64,000 nt of DNA, taken from assembly GCA_950295325.1 (NCBI GenBank), contig OX485803.1, positions 51,659,554-51,723,553 on the forward strand, written 5' to 3'. The position numbers and the translations under genes are program-made. This stretch comes from Polytrichum commune. Taxonomy: Eukaryota; Streptophyta; Polytrichopsida; Polytrichales; Polytrichaceae. Numbering within the stretch: position 1 is the first letter of the stretch; each line of letters opens with the position of its first letter. Shown here piece after piece: positions 25,801-36,120 of the stretch. The notes beneath the pieces were generated by a model, which ran no database searches, had not been told where the DNA came from, and saw only the letters and a program-made list of their open reading frames with translations.

Positions 25801-28800
25801 TCTAGATCGAATTGCCTCCTAATTACTTTTCACCTACTTGAAGATAGAGCTCACAATTTATTTAGCTTTTTTTTCAAGACTTTAAGGCTTCTGGTAAACA
25901 CTCACGATACTACGTTTCCTCATATATGTCGTATGGTCCACCGGTTTCCTAAATTGCAAATGTACTCTGCAGGTGAAGCCAGTGGTGAGTTCCAGATTGG
26001 AACCAGAATTGCAAACCAAGCTATCCACGAGCAAGCCAAAGAGCAATCCTCCAGTGAGCAAGTCAACTAAGGTCTGGGACATGGTTTTGCAAATAGTGAT
26101 ATATTATAGCGTTCCCACAGAAGTGCTCTCAAAGGGCTCCTGATATAAATTCAAACTTTTCTCTCAAACGCTTATACTGTGATTGCTTCATCTTTCCATA
26201 AGTCTCTAAGTGTTTACTGATTCAACGATTTGTCCTCAGAATGGAATATTCGGAAGCACATCTTATTCACAAATGCTGGAACGTATGACCACATGATTGC
26301 AGAAACACAATGAGAGGACTTAAAGCAGATTTGTTTCGTAGATGTCTCGTTTGCGCTGGAAACTGGATGCCAATAACCGAGTTGGTGCAGAGAAAGCTGA
26401 TATCTGCAGTTGGTGATGGCAGACCAATTATGGCAATGTCAAAAGCCGTCTATTCAGCTATGAAACAGCAAGCTCCCCAAACTCTTCTCGAGAAGGATCA
26501 CGAGGCTACTCCAGTGATGTTGACCTCCGCCGAACCCACATTAAAGATAGGGCGTCTCTGGAGGCTAACAACTACTCACCTTCACATAATCATCAAATGA
26601 GTAGATGTCCCGATTTGAATATGGAGCCTTCCCATCGAATGAAGTCCTCGAGGGTGCAATCAGCTCGAAGCACTTTCACTTCTGAACCTCAGAATGATGA
26701 CATTAAATTTGGGTACAGTTCAACCTCACAATTCAGGAAATTCAGTAACATACAAGGGCATTCTGGTGTTTTTTGCTGTGTACATTGTTCGATGATTGTT
26801 TTGTTTCCTGTCAGGACATATCGAGAATGTTTTCCTAAATTGTCAGGATTCTGCATTGTTTTTCCCAAACTGTGACCTGTTTTTTGTGTCTTCCTACGTT
26901 GTCCTCAACCATACGAGATTCACTCCTAAATATTCATTTCCTTATTCGAATGTGGTTTCGGACTGCAGTGACATACCACATTGTCGCTATCACACCTGAC
27001 ATTTGACTTCTGAAATTTTGCAGACGATCTTCTGCCGTTAGATACATGAATACCCAAAAAAAGCCTTGGGTTAGGTACATACGCAAGAGTAAGCCGGTAG
27101 TTGTGGAGGAGAAAGTAGGAGGACTGGATTTGGGTCGCTTGCCCAAAATCAAAGTCCGCTGCAACCCCAAGGAGAATATAAAGGACCCATTCCAGCTTCC
27201 AAACAAATCCCAGGAAGAAAGCCTCTGGGGACATAATATTCAATCTGCAGAGAGACTGAAAAAAAAGGGTTGCCACTCTTACAGGTTAGTTCATTGTTGG
27301 CAATAATTATCGGACAATAACGAAATGATCACCATCAGATAATGGATGATATGAATTAACTGATGTCAATGCATGGGCATGAATCTATTTAGTTATGAGT
27401 GACCATTTATTTGCCACTTTGTCTATTTGGTATAGAACCTCTTCCTTTTGAAAGTCAACATGAGGTTACTCCTGAATTGGTGTCACTCAACCTGTACTTA
27501 GCTCCCTTGATCTTAGTCAGTAGGTCATAAATGAAGACATAAGAGATTGATTGCAAAAGACATCCATATTCACGAAAATTCTTCAGTAGTATGGGCTTCT
27601 GGAGCCACAAATTTATTCTCTTTACTATTTTCCCAACCCACCAGATACGCCAATTCCAAAGACATGCAGCAAGGTTATGCAGCACATCTAGCAGCAAGGA
27701 ATGAGGAATCAGTTGGAAGGCGAGATACACCTCAACAAGAGACAAAGAAAGCCATGCATCATAATCCTGCTGAGGTACAGGCCTTAGGAGACAGTCTTCT
27801 TTAGAATATTAGCTTAACTCTATAGATCCTTACAGTGCTGATATTTCATGATCATATCTCAGGACATCTTGATCACCTTGTGAAATATTTTTCCAGATGT
27901 CCTTAGCTTCGAAGGAGTTGGAGTTGCTCTTTGGTGAAGTCATGTCTAGAAAGCATGGTGCGTACAACATCAAGATCCTCAGTGCTAATTTTTCTGGTTT
28001 CAAATAATCTGAAGTAGATACTGAACTCATTTGAAGCTGCCAAGTCTTCTTAAAATGTTCAGAAATGAATTCATCTGGATAAGATGGTTTCTGGACCCTC
28101 CCAACCCTGCAGTTGTCAGTGGCTCAACAAAGAGAACTTGGGCCACTTGACAAAAGCATATCAAAGAACCTTAAACTCCTTGTCAAGAGAAAATTAATTC
28201 TCATGGAATACCATATTGTCTTAAAGAATCACTACCAAAGCTAATAACTTGGAATACCCTTCACATTGTGCACCCCTATCCTTCCACCCTGCAGGAGATT
28301 CTCATGACCTTGGAAGATTGTTATTTCAATTTCTTAGCATCACAGACTTGGTCCCTCTCACATTATGACCCATTTTTACACTTGGCCGCAATTGGGTTCT
28401 ATTCCTGTTCATGTGGAATAAGACCAAGGCTTTACACAGGCTCTAACAGGTCTTTCCTGATGGATATTGCAGATAATAAATTCACTTTGAAAGTTCTATT
28501 TGGAACAAAAGGCCAGGTATGGTACATCCTCTCTCATATGTATACAAAACTCCACAAAACGTTGCACTACTGACATTTGCTACAAGTGTTTCACATAATT
28601 GAGAACAAGTGCTGAAATATCTTTTCCTTTGACATGACACTCAGTAAAATGGTCATGCTGGACAAGGTCTGGTAGAAATTTCTCGTGTTTGTTATGCTTA
28701 CACCTGGAGTTTCAACCATAACTGACCAACAGTGTATGTAGTTTGCAAGACTTTCATCACGAGACATTTAAGATATGGACCACACTACTTTGTGTCTGAT

Positions 28801-29287
28801 CAATTGCAGGAGGGAAGTATTATACCAAGATTGCACCCTGCATCACACATATTCCAGGCCTCCTTTACTGAGGTACCTGTAATTATCTAAACCTCTTGTT
28901 CTAGAGAAACAGTCAACTGGATCAAATTGAACTGTATCAAGAATTCTTTTTTTCCTTTTTGGGGGGGGTTTAAATCACATCATATCTGGAGTTCTTCATA
29001 AATGGTATGCATATAATAATAATTGCCAAAATCATTTCATTGTACTCGTTGACATTGTAGTGATCACATGTGAAATATACAGGAAAGTTTGTAGAAATTT
29101 GTATGTAGGCACATGCTAGCCACAATCATTATTAGCTGTTATTGCTTCAACACTGATGACGAGTAACACACTATCCTCGATGGCAATTTGGCAGAAAAAT
29201 GAATTGTTTCAAGTCCTGAAAGAAGGGCGAGCGACCCAATGTCGGCAAGACTGCCTTTCTTTTATCTCCTCTCGATCTGACTCGTAG
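12211..29287 (+). CDS. Very large IQ-motif (calmodulin-binding) protein, 30 exons
   Basis: I joined exons by GT-AG sites and phase; 30 exons give about 2,918 codons in one frame, ending in TAG at 29285-29287. Introns run from 74 bp (24407-24480) to about 515 bp (27958-28472). The protein is largely hydrophilic and low-complexity, with four IQ motifs near residues 2100-2270, so calmodulin or a myosin-light-chain-like partner probably binds there. No kinase, motor, calponin or leucine-rich domain is evident. IQ arrays in long disordered proteins often mean cytoskeletal or microtubule-organising scaffolds, but that is inference. Start choice is unsure: ATGs at 12211, 12235, 12247, 12319 and 12367 share the frame, and 12211 lies inside a duplicated segment, so 12319 may be better. 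The weakest joins are the acceptors at 14458, 21644 and 26422. The 3' end may extend by alternative splicing. Confidence 0.75.
17135..21716 (+). other. Exons 7-13 of the IQ protein (central low-complexity part)
   Basis: Exons 17135-18066, 18302-19203, 19420-19896, 20206-20723, 20937-21095, 21405-21488 and 21645-21716. Phase forced two choices: exon 7 ends at CAAGG|GTATGA (18066), not at the later CAG|GTCTAA, and exon 9 starts at TTTGCTAAACATGCAG|GG (19420). Notable segments are a basic LAKLKARRHYAAAS in exon 8, a proline run (YPPPPPPCP) in exon 10, then LLWLSDAELELIRQLRQHG, a charged helical stretch before the IQ block. Exon 13 has a weak acceptor; skipping it keeps the frame. Confidence 0.6.
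21905..23330 (+). other. Exons 14-17: four IQ motifs
   Basis: Exons 21905-22105, 22331-22477, 22685-22745 and 23224-23330; joins are phase 0, 0 and 1. IQ1 is AAACIQRRWRQYACEQ in exon 14. IQ2 is AIKLQAMRRGNLVRRWF, cut by the intron exactly after LQ and restored only by the splice. IQ3 is AAIVIQRCWRDCLRKK, about 10 residues after IQ2. IQ4 is KIQAATRGARVRCRLKSRR in exon 17, about 50 residues further. IQ2 and IQ4 fit the full IQxxxRGxxxR consensus, which favours binding of calmodulin without calcium; IQ1 and IQ3 are incomplete. That a motif is rebuilt across a splice junction is strong support for the exon model. Confidence 0.85.
23582..29287 (+). other. Exons 18-30: C-terminal part of the IQ protein
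   Basis: Exons 23582-23705, 24074-24143, 24284-24406, 24481-24789, 25190-25472, 25973-26071, 26423-26712, 27024-27284, 27645-27774, 27897-27957, 28473-28516, 28810-28872 and 29195-29287. Exon 18 is helical (EIRALLEQMSHETVRE, then QLCRQLQQKINQLHTAL). Exons 22-23 join to give RRKSVVMPAQKLDWSK|VKPVV, a compact basic motif that looks conserved. Exon 25 has WVRYIRKSKPVVVEEK. The last exons give LELLFGEVMSRKHDNKFTL and KNELFQVLKEGRATQCR, which look ordered, unlike the middle. Exon 24 depends on a weak acceptor at 26422; upstream of it the same frame holds a TGA at 26414-26416. Confidence 0.6.
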
Positions 29288-30684
29288 ATTAGGCTTCATA
29301 GAAATCAAGGTTCGTTGATATTTATGACCAGAGTCCAAAATTTCTCTTTTGAGGTTGTGGCTATTTGTGCCTTGCATTGATCTAGTCATATTGCAAAGGA
29401 GGGCTGAGAGTGGGACTCACATCATCTATTGATGATGTAACACATTTTGCTCTTTCCTTCACATCCTTCCATATCCCTACCCACCTGTACTGCTGACATT
29501 ATTTCTGCGCCCAGATTCATGGCAACAGTCTGCATTCGGCAGAGCCTCGTGATTGTCAGACAAACTATCTGTATTGAGATCTTCCAATACAACAGTACCA
29601 TGCTCTTTTGCGGCTTACTACGAGTTTGCCACTTGTTTATTTGCAAATCGACATTCTATTGCTACAACTTGAGAAGCCGACAATCATCATAATTGATATA
29701 AACTAGAATATGTAAGTGGGTAATATGTAAAATTGTTAGCAGGGTCACACTTGCCAGCTCATGCAATGCTCGCTTTATGCTGGAACCCTGCAAGTTCCTA
29801 CAAGGTAACTGAAGTTTTATATATATATATATTGACCTCCCACTTCATTCCCCTAAGTTACATTTTCTAGTTTCATCAAACCTTTGTGTACTACATAGCT
29901 CCTTAAATGTGTTCTACCAATCCTTAGTTGTGTCTCCATAATATTTCATCTTCCTTTGTCGTATTCTGGTTGTCTGTTTTTCTTGGTAATTAGTGCAAAA
30001 GGTTGAACTTTCCGTAAGAACTTCAGAAATTACTTACCCTACTTATTTGCAGTGCCACCCACCCACCCACCATCCAAGAAGATCAAAAATTTGGTACGGG
30101 AAGGAATCAGTCAGTTGTGGTACAATCCCAATGCGGAAAAGAACATATCAGTGTGTAGGACAAGGCTTTTCTCAACAACCCAGAGCAATGGCGCGCTTGG
30201 AACAGGTGAGGGCCAAGGTAAGATGAGGTGAGAAGCTCGGTATATATGGACAAGGAGCTGGCTGAGCCCACAAGCATGGATCCCGGGCCCAACTGAAGCT
30301 TATATATAAGTTGCATAAGATATAAGCAACTGCAATTCATCAATTGTTGATGCCCTTGTTGTTGGTGGGGCATGTCTACTACATGTGTTATGGGCATTTT
30401 GGGGAAATTATTGTGCTCACTACATAGTACAACCAACTAGGGTGCCACTAGAATGTCCGGCTTCAGAGGAACAAGTCATAAAGGCTATCATGATAAGAAA
30501 GAGACCAGCCCTGGGCATGTACATACTTGCATTAGTTTCATGAGAAGGACAGCAATTCATCTCACCTTGCTCTTGCACCCGCACTTTCCCTGGCAAATAC
30601 CCCCCACCCCCCAACTATGTGCGATCTGCACTAAGAAAACTTGTTCGTTAAAACCATCCGTTTCGACTTGTCCAAAGCAATTAA
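29288..30684. other. Region after the IQ gene; possible alternative 3' exons
   Basis: A stretch with good splice signals (acceptor before 29288 with donor after 29309; acceptor TTTGCAG before about 30055 with donor GGAACAG|GTGAGG near 30203) could be alternative 3' exons or untranslated region. I could not thread them in frame. Also holds an (AT)n tract near 29.82 kb and (CCCA)n near 30.06 kb. Confidence 0.35.
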
Positions 30685-30815
30685 TGGCAAGAGAATACAT
30701 AAACAAATCATTTTAGTTGTCGAGTGGAAGTTTTTGGTTTTGGTTTTTGGATAATTGGCAACCAAAAATCTCCGGGTGGCAACCAAAATGAGATCTCCCA
30801 GGGAGATTACTCTTT
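30685..30815. mobile_element. MITE, family D (TGGCAAG ends), degraded copy
   Basis: Starts TGGCAAGAGAATACATAAACA and runs on as AATCATTTTAGTTGTC, with GGTGGCAACCAAAATGAGAT at its right side. It resembles the intact 130-bp copy at 60413-60542, but the right terminus is not clear. Confidence 0.45.
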
Positions 30816-31157
30816 AGGAAGTATCATTGTAATACACCGGCAGCATATCAAATTCACATACTATTACGCCTACTCATCACATGTACAATAAATGTCATGC
30901 CTACCAAAAATTTTGTAATGATAAAAATGGTGTTTTGATATGTGCTCATGGGATTTACAAATACTAGGAGATGAGAACAGTGCACCACAGAGTGCACTTC
31001 ATTTCCATTTCTTGCCAAGAGTTTAGTTGAGTTCCACTTCTTGGCAAGAAAAGAATTAAAATGGAGGAAATTATTTAGCATTGATACCAAATATACTAGC
31101 CTCAGTGGCAATGAAATTTAGAGGCCTCATAGTGCTAAGAAGAACATAGAAGAAGAA

Positions 31158-31376
31158 GTGGGGGAGAATTTACTTTGTATTTTTTATAGAGAATATGAGT
31201 TAGCCACTTATGTGAACGGAAATCTAGAGAGTGATATAAAAGATACACTGGAAGAATTCTTCGATCAATTCAAGGTGACAGAGGACACAAAGGTTAAAAC
31301 AAACAATAAAGACGATGTAACATATGATGAGGATTTGGACGACTCCGAGTTTGACAAGGAGGAGAATAACACATAA
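31158..31376 (+). pseudogene. Small acidic frame, unrecognised
   Basis: Seventy-two codons ending in an Asp/Glu-rich tail (DEDLDDSEFDKEENN). The tail resembles the acidic end of many transposon proteins, but no domain is visible and no splice context decides it. It could be a chance frame. Confidence 0.2.
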
Positions 31377-31730
31377 GAATACTAGGATACAAGGTTCCAC
31401 AACGACAATGGAGAGTATAGTGTTGTGGATGACAAAGAACCAAAACAAAACCAAAACAAATCACTCCGCCACTTAGACATCTTCTTATTTAACTAATGTT
31501 TCATACAATGGACAATAGATCTTGCACAAAATGTTGTTTGTAATTTACTATATATAAGCCCCTTAGAAATTTTATTTACATATATAATAAAGATAGTGCG
31601 ACAACTACTTTGGTGTAAAGTTTCTATGTTCATGGTAATGATTATTTTTTAATGGTCAATTCCCTTGAATAAATAATTAGAGATGAAGTTGAGGATAAGA
31701 AAACCCAATGGATTTTCCCCAACTTCATGA

Positions 31731-34700
31731 ACATCAGGAGGACTCTCGATGTTTGTGAATCAATGTTGACAACCACAATATCCAATGCATATTCACTACA
31801 AATTCAAAAAAAAATTATGTTTTACACAAACTAACCATGGACACAATAATGTAGCATCGGGAGGCTTGCCGATGCTATATTAGACATTTTGTTACTCAAG
31901 TTCTCATTAGGGCTTACCAATGTTTTTAAGTGTATTATAAGATTCCTCAAAAGAGCACCCACCCAATATTCAACATCGAAAGACCTCCCGATGTCAATGT
32001 GTTTACTAGGAAACTTCAAAAGTTTAAATATCTACTCACCCCATTAATCTCCTCCCACACTTTGTCCCATGTGAGATGTGATGAGAGAACCGTCTGAACG
32101 TCTTGACGTCCATTTCTAGTGTCTTGCATATGATGGGGCATTTGATCAACATTCATGTCAATTATTGATTCCATTGTCACATGTGCCTGAGTTATTCTTG
32201 CCATGGGCTTTAGCATTTCCTTGTTGCCGCAGGTCAATGAACACTTGCCATTTTTGTACCTTTGCTCATAGGCCATGAAAATGGCTCGAGAGATTCCATG
32301 AATTTTCCACCAAGCACAAAGACAAATGATTCTACATTCCAGTACTATTCCATGTCTAGATCCTAGACTCTTATTATATTGAAAATTCCGGTATTCCATT
32401 CCCTCCTTCATTAAAGGACTTGCACCAATATTTTACACTAACAAGTTGGGTGGATGCCCATGGAAACAACTGACAATAGTTCTCCAAACAACACAAAATG
32501 GATCCTACATTGAGGAGACGGTTAATTTTGGGGACCTTATCTGATGTCCTTTTTTTCCCTAATGGAACTGCGATAGGGAGTATTCTTCACCTCACTAAAG
32601 AATTCTTCTTCACTCTCACTGGAAGGATTTTCACATAGAAATTTCTCATTCTCAAAGAGTTGAAGACCGTTATCAAAACGTGTTTTTTGTAAGAGGCCAC
32701 AATCTCATGGACATTATCCAGTCACCATGTCCATCCACTGTGTTGATAACAATCACACCGGCGGGATCGGACCTATCTTATCCATTACAAAAATCTCATC
32801 TCGTAAGCAAATGTAGATGTGACCTATAGCCAACACATTACCTAAATTATCCTCTAAGTCGCAAATTGTATGATGCCATTTTGGTCTAGAAGGATAGGAA
32901 TATGCCTAGGAGTCCTTCAGAATCATTGATTTATGATGCAATCCAGTGGCATTTGATGATCTTGGCATTCAGCTTCTGAATTTAGTGGCTTGGTCATTTC
33001 TTCGTCATTGCAATCAAATTTTGTCCTCTCACCTCATGAGTTAATAGATGTCTCAAAAACCTCATTGTTGTATATCATCATGTTTTCTATAGCCCATGGA
33101 ATTGGCAACCTTACACTATTGCCCATACAATCTCCAATGTGTGCATAGTCATTGACAAGCTAGTCGAGATCATAATCAACCCTCAAAGCCTTGACAAAAT
33201 ACTTGACCAGGATGTGGAGGTACATGATTTGTACTCCCCAAAAACAACCTCCCTAATCCATACATGGATGTGAATTATTTTTGGTATGACATTTTGCCCC
33301 GTAGCAAAGGCCACATCTACCAGACCAATTTTGCCAAATTAGGTGCAATGATCGAGAGACCTCCCGATGTAAGCTTCGCTCCTACAAACTTCTAGGACTC
33401 TAGTGTATGACACATGCAGTAGGAGACCTCCTAGTTCAATGCTTGAATTTAAGACGCAAATGATTTAAATTGTACCCTACATAAAATATACCATAGGGAT
33501 CATGAGCCCTCTTGATCCTAAGCAGTAATTGAAATCATGGTTCTTATCTGTGTTGTGAAACCTCAACAACAATATCTATTTTGTCTTCAACCCAGTGATG
33601 CTAAGCAGAACAACCGTGCCATCATAAATGTCTCTAAATATTGTTGAGCCTCTACCATTCTTGTCCCTTCGAAAGCAACAAAAGAAAGTGACAAATAAAA
33701 ATCAAAGGTAAGTACTTGCATTTCTTCAAATTACTCAAACATGTTTCAATATTTTTTTAGATGCAATTGCATTCTCTAGAGTGGGTACAGTTAAAATTTC
33801 TAGAGTGATAAATTGGATTTTGCACAAATTAATACTTCTTTTGAGCTCTCTTGTAGCATACCAAAGAACTTGAATGCTTAATCCTCGCAAAGCCTCCCAA
33901 TATTGTCCCAAAAATCAATACAGGGGTAACACCTTCATCGTAATAGTGATTCACACACAGAATTACAATGTGTGATTTTTGCAAAGGTGATAAAAATATG
34001 ACTATATTTAGGTCACCTATGAGAATCGTATATATGTCATGTTTTTGGACATGACAAACTCACAATGACGTTTTGAGGTACACGACATGGCATATTGATA
34101 TGTGCTAGAAAAAGTCATGGAGGGAGTGGCGATTCGATTTCGCACCTCACATGTGACCCTAATAGTGCACATATTTTGAGGGTTTTTTTCGGAATGTATT
34201 GTGGAGGCAGGCCATTAGCGCCGTCATAACATCCACAACGTGATCATAATGAAATGCCCGTGCCAATTTAGCAATCTAATCTCTTAAAATGGTGATGACA
34301 GACAAACAACTTTGACGGCAACCACTCATAACACAATATAGTCTACATGTTATCCACAAATAGTTGTATTCCATTAGGGTGGTGTGATCATCTTAGGAGT
34401 AGTATATATGGGAGCTTTCTGAGAGCCATTTGTATTTTTACTTCCATGGCAAAGCCCTACTATGTTCTAGAGCGAACATAAATCCCTCACGGCTTGCAAC
34501 AAGTTCTAGTTTACCATCCTCTCTTCTATCCCCATCCATCTTTCATCCAATTTTCATCCAATTTTGTGCCTTTTTTAATTCATACTCATGTAGAGCATTT
34601 CCCGGTGTGAATCGACGAGCTGCTTAAACATACAAAGTTGCACGTACAAGAGCTATTGCACATTTCTAGCCAAGTAAGTTTATATCTTGCACATTGTTTT

Positions 34701-35066
34701 ATTGTTTCTCATCCATAAAGAATTGCATTTGGAGCCCTCCTATGCAAGTGCTTTGTGTTGTTGCATTATTTTGTGAGCGTCTTGCATCGGGAGCACTCCC
34801 GATGCAAATTCTTTCAAGTGTTATGGTTAAGTTTGTTGCAATTGTGTAGAGCAACCTACATCAAGAGGTCTCCTGATACTAGATTATCTTTTTAGCCCAA
34901 TCATTTTATGGCATTTGTAAATCTTACATGTGCCCTTTTTGATATGCACGCAATTTTGTTTAAGCATGTGAAATTCTCATATTCTTTTGTCATGTTTATA
35001 ATTTTGTTTCGAGTAGCGGGTTCATGTGCTAAGTTGTAGAGCAAATCGGGAGGTCTCTTGATCTAT
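31731..35066. repeat. Dispersed imperfect palindrome, about eight copies
   Basis: A roughly 22-nt palindrome close to CATCGGGAGNNCTCCCGATG recurs in a 3.3-kb block: about 31731-31750, 31853-31874, 31973-31994, 33350-33370, 33417-33440, 34782-34806, 34858-34882 and 35045-35066. The copy at 34782 (TTGCATCGGGAGCACTCCCGATGCAA) is nearly perfect. They sit on both sides of a decayed minus-strand coding block (32.0-33.3 kb), the layout of subterminal transposase-binding repeats in En/Spm-type and some other DNA transposons. No terminal inverted repeat could be fixed. Confidence 0.6.
32016..33300 (-). pseudogene. Decayed coding block, probably transposon protein
   Basis: The minus strand carries an open stretch at 32411-32016 (131 codons, containing RNGRQDVQTVLSSHLTWDKVWEE). 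Upstream of it are others interrupted by stops: around 32690-32540 an acidic segment with NPSSESEEEFFSEVKNTPYR, and around 33240-33040 one with LVKYFVKALRVDYDLD then LPIPWAIENMMIYNNEV. Codon content looks protein-like, but the family is not recognised. Flanking palindromic repeats suggest it belonged to a DNA transposon. Confidence 0.4.
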
Positions 35067-35245
35067 ATGGTTATAGTGTAGAGTTATCAAAGAATTAGGT
35101 CTTCCATCTCTAAGATTCATTCGTTCACTATAGGGATGTGTACTCAATAGTTGAAGCATTTTGTGTTTAAAAACATTGGCAAAAACATAGGAAGTTTTTC
35201 TTTACCAACAGTGGTTACATATTTGGAGAAGGATCATGTTCAGAA

Positions 35246-36040
35246 ATGGGTGCCGAGGTGGTGGAGGACACCACTCAAAACACCATGAAAATTAGATTCA
35301 TGTTTGTGGTAGAAGGTAAAACAACTGCACTGTCTTTTGTAGAGGTGGTTGGCATCAAAAAATATTCTAATGATTGTGTCATTCTAAATATCTGCAAATT
35401 CTCCACCACCGGTGATCTCAATTATGTCAAGCTAGTGAGCCCTACTACAAAGCTAGCACAAATTTTTGTGGGATATCGACAAAATTTGGTTTCATGTGGT
35501 TTGTTGAGGACAAAAAATTGCTAGATGATATCGCAGAGAGATTTCATTTCATGGTTGTTGATCTAAAAGCCTTCATTCATGCGCCAACACAAAAGAAGGG
35601 CAAGAAGAGGATCCAAGCCATGATTGGGGAAACTCCCGGTCACATGTAGCAATATACCTGGGGGAACACCCTCAAGGACATCTCGAGGGACACGTGAGAG
35701 ACAAAGGAAGGGATCAACCAAGGATATGAAACCCCCAAAATTTTCCAAGGAACTACTTTGGAAGACTTATTGTGCATGCAGAAAATCTCGAGGACATATC
35801 TTGAGAAACTAGAGACCATCAATCAAGCCATCCACAACCATCTAGGCCATTGTATTTTCAGGGATGCAAACCTTTTGACGATTTTGAAGGATGCAAACCA
35901 AACATTGTTACACAATTTGAAGTTGTTATCACATTGATTGAAAAAATATATCACAACGAAGTTGTTTGAACACATGGAGAAGATGGGTAAAGGGCAAAAA
36001 TGTCAATTACACACACAACACAATGGCCAATTTGTTATTA
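35246..36040 (+). pseudogene. Decayed coding block with three or more stops
   Basis: A 92-codon frame (35246-35524) is followed, in another frame from about 35480, by a long protein-like stretch (FGFMWFVEDKKLLDDIAERF, then FHFMVVDLKAF, later LEKLETINQAIHNHLGHCIF). It is interrupted only by TAG near 35648, TGA near 35693 and TGA near 35938. At least one frameshift and three stops make it a dead gene, most likely transposon-derived. No domain recognised. Confidence 0.4.
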
Positions 36041-36120
36041 ATGAAAATGAAAAAATAGAACCATACCACACAAACTCACACAAACACTTGGACCGTAGCC
36101 ATAAACTAATTGTAAATTAA

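Noticed and set aside
26310-26600. Plus-strand 96-codon frame overlapping exon 24
   Set aside because: It does not fit the phase on either side, whereas the alternative frame joins both neighbours.
12211-29287. Assigning the IQ protein to a named centrosomal, myosin, kinesin or ASPM-like family
   Set aside because: IQ motifs occur in all of these, but no motor, calponin-homology or other defining domain is visible.
31003-31050. Short inverted repeat TTCTTGCCAAG / CTTGGCAAGAA
   Set aside because: An 11-bp stem alone is too weak to call an element or structured RNA.
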